NCBI RefSeq assembly: GCF_000380505.1
Contig: NZ_AQYH01000006.1
Location: 124,001-188,000 of the forward strand
Reading direction: 5' to 3'
DNA: 64,000 nucleotides
Source of the DNA: Kaistia granuli DSM 23481
GTDB lineage: Bacteria; Pseudomonadota; Alphaproteobacteria; Rhizobiales; Kaistiaceae
Within the stretch, counting starts at the first letter, position 1. Each line of letters opens with the position of its first letter. Made by a program: the position numbers and the translations under genes. Below are positions 58,691 through 64,000 of this stretch, in pieces. Below the pieces are notes generated by a model. That model made no database searches, was not told the origin of the DNA, and saw only the letters and a list, made by a program, of their open reading frames with translations.

Positions 58691-59620
58691 ATGAGCACCC
58701 TGACTGATATGGAGATCTTCGCCCGCGTTGTCACCGCCGGAAGCCTTTCGGCGGCGGGACGCGAGCTCGGTCTTTCCCCCGCCGTCGTCTCCAAGCGCCT
58801 GAAACGGCTTGAGGACCGCCTCGGCACGCGCCTGCTGCAGCGAACCACCCGGCAGATCGCGCTGACCGAGGCCGGGCGCGGATTCCACGACCGCGTCGTG
58901 CAGATCCTCGCCTCGATCGACGAAGCGGAATCCTTCGTCAGCCGCCGCTCCGACGTGGCGCGCGGCACGCTCAAGGTGTCGGCACCGACGACCTTCGGCC
59001 GGCTGCATGTGGCGCCGCATCTCGGCGCGTTCCTGGCCGCCAATCCCGGGCTGACCGTCAATCTCGTGCTGTCGGACGAGTTCGTCGATCTGGTCAAGGA
59101 CAGCATCGATGTGTCGATCCGCATCGCCGAACTGACGGATTCGAGCCTGGTGGCGCGGCGGCTGGCGCCGAATCACCGGCTGCTCTGCGCGACGCCGGCC
59201 TATCTCGCCGAACACGGTACGCCGCAGACGATCGCCGACCTTGCCAAGCATTCGCTGCTGGCGACCGCCAGCCAGGACCCTTGGCGGCTGGAGGGACCGG
59301 ACGGACCGGTCACGGTGCATGTCGAGGGAAGACTACGGACGAATTCCAACGAAGTGGTGCGCGAGGCCGTGCTGGCCGGGCTTGGCATCGCCTTCCGCTC
59401 GACCTGGGATGTCGGCCCTGACCTTCGCGAGGGACGTCTCGCCATGGTGCTGCCGGCCTATCGCGCCTCGCGGCATGTGGCGGTGCATGCCGTTTATCCA
59501 AGCCGTCGCTTCCTCGCCGCCAAGGTGAGGCTGTTCATCGACCATCTGGCCGGCCTCTATGGCGAGCGTCCGCACTGGGACGAAGGGCTCGATAAGATCC
59601 TCGTCACAGCGAAGGGCTAA
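58691..59620 (+). CDS. LysR family transcriptional regulator
   Basis: 309 residues. An N-terminal winged helix-turn-helix (MEIFARVVTAGSLSAAGREL, then SPAVVSKRLKRLEDRLGTRL) and a C-terminal substrate-binding domain. It belongs to the CrgA/DmlR-like group (IRIAELTDSSLVARRL). Divergent from glcD, so glycolate or a related acid is a reasonable inducer. It ends 9 bp before the convergent DUF3422 gene. Confidence 0.92.
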   Translation: MSTLTDMEIFARVVTAGSLSAAGRELGLSPAVVSKRLKRLEDRLGTRLLQRTTRQIALTEAGRGFHDRVVQILASIDEAESFVSRRSDVARGTLKVSAPTTFGRLHVAPHLGAFLAANPGLTVNLVLSDEFVDLVKDSIDVSIRIAELTDSSLVARRLAPNHRLLCATPAYLAEHGTPQTIADLAKHSLLATASQDPWRLEGPDGPVTVHVEGRLRTNSNEVVREAVLAGLGIAFRSTWDVGPDLREGRLAMVLPAYRASRHVAVHAVYPSRRFLAAKVRLFIDHLAGLYGERPHWDEGLDKILVTAKG

Positions 59621-59629
59621 CCCCGGGGC

Positions 59630-60910
59630 TCAGTCGGCGCCCTGCCCGTCATCATGGCGGGAGCGGATACGGCGGACGAGATACCAGACGAACAGCGCCA
59701 CCGGGATCACGGCGGCCGCCGTGACATAGGCGGGATCGAAATGGGTCCCGAAGATCGACGATCCCTTGGCCAGGTATCCGACCAGGCCGACGATGTAATA
59801 GCTGATCGCCGCCACCGAGAGGCCCTCGACGGTCTGCTGCAAACGGAGCTGCAGCCGGGCGCGGCGGTTCATGCTGTCGAGCAGGGCGCGGTTCTGCTGC
59901 GACAGCTCGACATCGACGCGGGCGCGCAACAGCGCCGCCGCCCGAGCCAGTTTTCGCGACAGATCCTGCTGCCGGCTCTCCACGGTCTGGCAGGTGCGCA
60001 TCGCCGGCGCCATCCGCCGCGCCAGGAAGGCCGTGAAGCTCGAATAGCCCGGGGTCGGGCGCTCGTTCATCGCGTTGAGGCGCATATGGACGATCTCGGA
60101 ATAAGCGCGGCTGGCGCCGAAACGGAAGGCGCTCTCGGCCGCACCCGCTTCCAGCTCACCGGCCAGCGCCGTCAGGTCGTCGAGCAGGCGGCGGTTGGCC
60201 TCGAAACCTTCGCTGGCGCGGAAACGGCCCGTATTGGCAACCAGCTCGGTCTCGATGCGCCGGATCTCCGGCTGCAGGCGTTGCGCTTCCGGCAGGCCCA
60301 GCATGGCGAGCATGCGATAGGTCTCGAGCTCCAGCAGGCGCTGGACGACGGGGCCAGCCTCCTGCGGTTCGAAGCCGCGATCGATGACGAGCAGCCGCGT
60401 AAAGCCGTCGCCATCCTCGCGAAAGTCGCTGGCGATCAGGCCGCGACCGCCAGCGACCTCCGACACGGCGAGCGAGCCCGGATCGTAGGAAGCGAGAATG
60501 TCGGCGACGGGACGATCATCGGCAACGAGATCGAGGCGCACCGCCACCATCAGCGGCCCTGGCGCCTCGAAGGCGTCGCCGAACGGCGTCTCGGCCGGCA
60601 GGGCCCCAACGCTAACGCGGACATCCCAGCTATAGGTGGTGAATTCTGCGTGGCTCTCCCAGCGCAGCGTGCCGCCCGAGAGATCGACGACATGATGGCG
60701 CGCATCGGCGGCCGGCTGCGGCAGGCCGTTGCGGGCGCAAAGTGCCACGAGGCTTTCGCGCGAGGCCGTCGCCTGGGCCGCATCCGTCATGAAGGCGTAG
60801 TTCAGGACGATGCGCGGCGCTTCCATCATGTGGAAGGGCCGCGCATGGATCTCGTGCAGGACGGCGCTTCGGAGCGGATGGTCCTCGAAACGCCTGGGTC
60901 CCTCGCGCAT
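59630..60910 (-). CDS. DUF3422 family membrane protein
   Basis: 426 residues matching DUF3422: HPLRSAVLHEIHARPFHMMEAP at the start (in two parts), a central helical region rich in R and E, and two membrane helices near the C-terminus (VAAISYYIVGLVGYLAKG and VTAAAVIPVALFVWYLV) in a layout like CorA-type proteins. Function unknown. Widespread in alpha- and betaproteobacteria. Confidence 0.88.
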   Translation of the reverse strand: MREGPRRFEDHPLRSAVLHEIHARPFHMMEAPRIVLNYAFMTDAAQATASRESLVALCARNGLPQPAADARHHVVDLSGGTLRWESHAEFTTYSWDVRVSVGALPAETPFGDAFEAPGPLMVAVRLDLVADDRPVADILASYDPGSLAVSEVAGGRGLIASDFREDGDGFTRLLVIDRGFEPQEAGPVVQRLLELETYRMLAMLGLPEAQRLQPEIRRIETELVANTGRFRASEGFEANRRLLDDLTALAGELEAGAAESAFRFGASRAYSEIVHMRLNAMNERPTPGYSSFTAFLARRMAPAMRTCQTVESRQQDLSRKLARAAALLRARVDVELSQQNRALLDSMNRRARLQLRLQQTVEGLSVAAISYYIVGLVGYLAKGSSIFGTHFDPAYVTAAAVIPVALFVWYLVRRIRSRHDDGQGAD

Positions 60911-60966
60911 TGTGCCCTCTATCCCGCGCCCAACTGCCTAAGCAGTAGGGCCGGGACGCGACGGGC

Positions 60967-62112
60967 TCAACCCCGGTCGATGACGGTGTCGTCGATCTCG
61001 GCCAGCGTGCGGCGGCCGGTCAGGGCCATCGAGACGTCGAGCTCCTTGCCGATGATCTGGATCACCTTGGAGACGCCCGCCTCGCCGCCGGCGCCGAGGC
61101 CGAACAGGAAGGCCTTGCCCATCATGCAGCCCTTGGCGCCGAGCGCCAGCGCGCGCAGGACGTCCTGGCCCGAACGGATACCGCTGTCGAACAGGATTTC
61201 GGTCTGGTTGCCGACGGCGTCGACGATGCGCGGCAGGCGTGAGATCGCCGACGGCGCGCCATCGAGCTGGCGGCCGCCATGGTTCGACACGACGATGGCG
61301 TCGGCGCCGGTGCTGACCGCCTTCTGGGCGTCGCCGACATCGAGCACGCCCTTCAGGATCAGCTTGCCCGGCCAGATCGAGCGGATCCAGGCGACGTCGT
61401 CCCAGTTCAGCGCCGGGTCGAACTGGCCGGAAATCCACTGTCCCAGCGACTTGACGCCACTCATACCCTCGACGCCGTTCAGATTACCAAAGGTCTTGTG
61501 CTTGCTACCCAGTACCTGAAAAGCCCACGGCAGCTTGGTCGCCATGTCGAGCACGTTGTGCAGCTTGATCTGCGGCGGCACCGTCATGCCGTTCTTGATG
61601 TCGCGGTGACGCTGGCCCTGCACCTGCAGGTCAAGCGTCAGGATCAGCGCCGAACACTTGGCGGCGATGGCGCGCTCGACCAGCTGCTTGGCGAAGTTGC
61701 GGTTCTTCATCACGTAGAGCTGGAACCAGAACGGCCGCGAGGTGGCAGCGGCGACGTCCTCGATCGAGCAGATCGACATGGTCGACAGCGCGAACGGGAT
61801 GTTGGCCTTCTCGCACGCCTTGGCCGCGAGGATCTCGCCATCGGCATGCTGCATGCCGGTGAGGCCCGTTGGGGCGAAGGCGAAGGGATAGGCGAACTTC
61901 TCGCCAAGCAGCGTCACCTCGGTCGAGCGGTTCGAGACGTCGACCATGACGCGCTGGCGCAGCTTCAGCGCCTTGAAGTCGGCCGAGTTGGCGTCGATCG
62001 TTTCCTCATTGTAGGAGCCGCGATCGGCATAGTCGAAAAAGGCGCGTGGAACGCGGCGCTTCGCCAACAATCTCAGGTCTGCAATGCTCGTTGCGTCCTT
62101 CAAGCCGCCCAT
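60967..62112 (-). CDS. lldD: L-lactate dehydrogenase (FMN-dependent, quinone-linked)
   Basis: 381 residues, alpha-hydroxy-acid oxidase family. The FMN/active-site signature SNHGGRQLDG is complete, and LFDSGIRSGQDVLRALALGAKG is the phosphate-binding part. Oxidises L-lactate to pyruvate at the membrane, although related enzymes accept other 2-hydroxy acids. The ATG at 62112 is the probable start; an in-frame one at 62157 would add 15 residues. Divergent from a GntR/FadR-type regulator. Confidence 0.91.
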   Translation of the reverse strand: MGGLKDATSIADLRLLAKRRVPRAFFDYADRGSYNEETIDANSADFKALKLRQRVMVDVSNRSTEVTLLGEKFAYPFAFAPTGLTGMQHADGEILAAKACEKANIPFALSTMSICSIEDVAAATSRPFWFQLYVMKNRNFAKQLVERAIAAKCSALILTLDLQVQGQRHRDIKNGMTVPPQIKLHNVLDMATKLPWAFQVLGSKHKTFGNLNGVEGMSGVKSLGQWISGQFDPALNWDDVAWIRSIWPGKLILKGVLDVGDAQKAVSTGADAIVVSNHGGRQLDGAPSAISRLPRIVDAVGNQTEILFDSGIRSGQDVLRALALGAKGCMMGKAFLFGLGAGGEAGVSKVIQIIGKELDVSMALTGRRTLAEIDDTVIDRG

Positions 62113-62215
62113 GGCGCCGCTCCAATTTGGTCTGATTTCTTGAAAAGCGGGCCGCACCCGCCAACTGGATCAATTTCTTGACCACTTCCTGATTTCTGCT
62201 GATAGGCTCTTCCGC

Positions 62216-63013
62216 ATGGTGTTTCAACAGATTCCTTCCCGCGCCACGGCCGACGAGGTCGCCCGCCAGATCGAGATGCTCGTGCTCGAGGGCGTTCTGC
62301 ATCCCGGCGACAAGTTGCCGGGCGAGCGCGACCTGTCGGCGACGCTCGGCGTGTCGCGACCGATCCTGCGCGATGCGCTGAAGGCACTGGAGGGGCGCGG
62401 ACTGGTCGAGAGCCGGCCCGGTGGCGGCACGTATGTGGCCGCCATCGAAGGTTCGGTCTTCGCCGCGCCGATCGTCGATTTGATCGCGCAGTCGCCCAAG
62501 GCCGGCGGCGACTATCTGGAATTCCGCCGCGAGATGGAGGCCAGCGCGGCCGCCATGGCGGCGGAGCGCGCCACCGAAGCCGACCGCACCATCCTTGGCC
62601 GCATCATCGAGGCAATGGAGGCCGAGCACGGCAAGGACGATTTCCGGCGCGAGGCGGCGCTCGACGTCGAGTTCCACCAGGCAATCGGCGAGGCGACCCA
62701 CAACATCGTCATCATCCACGTTTTGCGCGCCTGCTACCGGCTGCTCGCCGATGGCGTGTTCTACAACCGCAGCCGCCTCTATGGTCAGGCCGGCTCGCGC
62801 GACCAGTTGCTCGCCCAGCACAAGGCGCTGCGCGACGCCATCTGCGCCGGCGATCCCGAAGCCGCGCGCCAGGCTGCGATCGACCATATCGACTATGTCG
62901 CCGCCTCGATGAAGGACGCAGCCGAGGCCGGCGCCCGCGCCGAGATCGGAACGCTGCGTCTGATGCAGTTCGAGGAACGCGCAACGGCGAAACGGCCGGT
63001 GCGCAAGGACTGA
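62216..63013 (+). CDS. GntR family (FadR/LldR subfamily) regulator
   Basis: 265 residues. A winged helix-turn-helix (LVLEGVLHPGDKLPGERDLS, ATLGVSRPILRDALKALEGRG) and an FCD ligand-binding domain with metal-ligand type residues (DVEFHQAIGEATHN, HKALRDAI). Divergent from lldD with 103 bp between the start codons, so most likely the lactate-responsive LldR. TGGTC and GACCA half-sites and two copies of CTGATTTCT (62132 and 62189) are in the shared upstream DNA. Confidence 0.9.
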   Translation: MVFQQIPSRATADEVARQIEMLVLEGVLHPGDKLPGERDLSATLGVSRPILRDALKALEGRGLVESRPGGGTYVAAIEGSVFAAPIVDLIAQSPKAGGDYLEFRREMEASAAAMAAERATEADRTILGRIIEAMEAEHGKDDFRREAALDVEFHQAIGEATHNIVIIHVLRACYRLLADGVFYNRSRLYGQAGSRDQLLAQHKALRDAICAGDPEAARQAAIDHIDYVAASMKDAAEAGARAEIGTLRLMQFEERATAKRPVRKD

Positions 63014-63106
63014 GATCGGCCAGCCATCGGGTGATGAACGAGGACTCGGTGCCGTTCCGGAACCATGGCATGATGCGACTATCGCACTGCGCCCGGAGGA
63101 ACCCGC

Positions 63107-63571
63107 ATGGGCCTCGCCAAGGAAACGCCGCTCTACGAGACACCGACCGATTATGAGGACGATGTCTATCTCTGGCTCTGCGAGCAGATCGAGTTGCTGC
63201 GCCAGAAGCGGATACAGGAAGTGGACCTCCCCAATCTGATCGAGGAACTCGAGGATATGGGAAGCGAGAAGCTGCATGCGCTCGAATCCGCCTACCGCCT
63301 TCTCCTCGCTCACCTCCTGAAATGGAAATACCAATCCCAGAAGCGTTCCAGCTCTTGGGAAATCACCATCGTTCGCGAACGGCACCAGATCGAGGACCGT
63401 GAGGGCGAGAGCCATACCCTGGCCGCCAAGGCAAAATCGATCGTCGACCGGATGTATGGTCGAGCCGTCCGTGAAGCTGCCATCGAGACAGGCCTGCCGC
63501 GCGAGACATTCCCGGCCGAGTGCCCGTGGACGCTCGACCAGCTTCGCGATCCGGACTTCCTGCCCGACTGA
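63107..63571 (+). CDS. DUF29 family protein
   Basis: 154 residues matching DUF29: YETDYEDDVYLW-like start (ETPTDYEDDVYLWLCEQIEL), LIEELEDMGSEKLHALES, LLLAHLLKWKYQ and the closing FPAECPWTLDQL. Function unknown; the family is common in cyanobacteria and alphaproteobacteria. CGGAGGAA precedes the ATG. It ends 3 bp from the convergent ABC permease gene. Confidence 0.87.
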   Translation: MGLAKETPLYETPTDYEDDVYLWLCEQIELLRQKRIQEVDLPNLIEELEDMGSEKLHALESAYRLLLAHLLKWKYQSQKRSSSWEITIVRERHQIEDREGESHTLAAKAKSIVDRMYGRAVREAAIETGLPRETFPAECPWTLDQLRDPDFLPD

Positions 63572-63574
63572 CCG

Positions 63575-64000
63575 CTACCGGGCGTCGCTCTTCGCCATGT
63601 GGCGCTCCAGGCCGCGGACCAGCAGCGACAGGCTGATGGTCATGACCAGGTAGAGGAACGCCACGACGTTGTAGGTCTCGAAGAACAGGAAGGTCGAGGA
63701 CGAGTAGACCTTGCCGAGTTGGGTCAGGTCCTGCACGCCGAGCGCCGAAACCAGCGCCGAATCCTTGATCATCGAGACGAAATCGTTGCCGAGCGGAGGC
63801 AGCACGGTGCGCGTCGCCTGGGGCAGCACGACGAGGCGGAACGTCTTCATCCGCGACAGGCCGAGGGCGGCGGCGGCTTCCGTCTGCCCCTTCGGCACCG
63901 CCTCGATGCCGGCGCGAAAGATCTCGGCGATGAAGGCCGAATAGCCGATGGTGAGCGCCGCGATCGCCCGCGCCGTCATGCTGAAATCGCGCACGGAAAG
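63575..64000 (-). CDS. amino-acid ABC transporter permease (partial, 5' part outside window)
   Basis: The last 140 or so residues of a HisM/GlnP-type permease. The EAA loop that contacts the ATPase is present ([20 protein letters not shown], then LPQA), followed by [20 protein letters not shown] and the last helices. The reading frame is open to the window edge, so the gene begins beyond position 64000. Other parts of the transporter (binding protein, ATPase) would be upstream of it. Confidence 0.88.
   Translation of the reverse strand, partial: LSVRDFSMTARAIAALTIGYSAFIAEIFRAGIEAVPKGQTEAAAALGLSRMKTFRLVVLPQATRTVLPPLGNDFVSMIKDSALVSALGVQDLTQLGKVYSSSTFLFFETYNVVAFLYLVMTISLSLLVRGLERHMAKSDAR

Overview
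The window is a high-GC chromosomal segment of an alphaproteobacterium, most likely a member of the Hyphomicrobiales (Rhizobiales). The basis is gene content and order: a pmbA-cysQ-DUF4170-acyltransferase-waaA-lpxK block facing DUF2093 and mutL, a hisS-hisZ-hisG operon, M16 peptidase pair-rsmD-rluB-tadA, an HrcA/CIRCE-type groESL operon, and families common in that order (TIGR01459 HAD, RHH_4, DUF1488, DUF3563, DUF3422). The genus cannot be fixed by eye. No tRNA, rRNA, insertion sequence, integrase, prophage or CRISPR array was seen. This is mostly ordinary core chromosome with a few accessory modules.

Layout. 1-5.1 kb (+): GNAT acetyltransferase, purD, PhnA-like protein, mutL, DUF2093. 5.2-10.9 kb (-): lpxK, waaA, acyltransferase, DUF4170, cysQ and pmbA, the last steps of lipid A-Kdo synthesis plus housekeeping. 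11.0-12.9 kb (+): Kef-type K+/H+ antiporter. 13.1-18.1 kb (-): two M16 peptidases, rsmD, rluB with a long Gly/Arg tail; then tadA (+). 18.7-20.3 kb (-): RHH protein, DJ-1/PfpI protein, BrnTA toxin-antitoxin pair. 20.4-22.6 kb (-): groES-groEL with promoter and CIRCE. 22.6-24.9 kb (-): a three-gene phospholipid operon (CDP-alcohol phosphotransferase, CdsA, PlsC). 25.0-30.8 kb (-): secreted protein, orphan NtrC-type regulator, and two tandem paralogues with a cytoplasmic domain, one membrane segment and a TPR-like outer part. 31.3-34.1 kb (+): HAD hydrolase, ribF, lipoprotein. 34.2-36.0 kb: L,D-transpeptidase, tag, DUF3563. 36.1-39.7 kb (-): hisS-hisZ-hisG. 39.9-43.2 kb: DoxX, BclA/YddA-type ABC transporter, second L,D-transpeptidase. 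43.2-48.7 kb: TetR regulator facing an emrAB-like efflux operon with operator palindromes, then a second MFS pump. 48.7-52.8 kb (-): VOC protein with a structured leader, malate synthase, thiE and thiM under a TPP riboswitch. 53-64 kb: TMEM175 channel, DUF1488, glcD-glcE-glcF with a LysR regulator, DUF3422, lldD with a GntR/FadR regulator, DUF29, and the end of an amino-acid ABC permease gene.

How the genes work together. The 49-62 kb part has a C2/C3 organic-acid theme: glycolate oxidase (glcDEF) makes glyoxylate, malate synthase condenses it with acetyl-CoA, and LldD oxidises lactate under its own regulator. The envelope theme recurs (lipid A-Kdo, phospholipid synthesis, two YkuD transpeptidases, efflux pumps). 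The observations most worth following are the leader upstream of the VOC gene, which resembles the 3' half of a TPP aptamer but lacks the rest; the tandem membrane-anchored regulator-like paralogues beside an orphan sigma-54 activator; the dedicated phospholipid operon; and three phased 9-bp repeats upstream of hisS.
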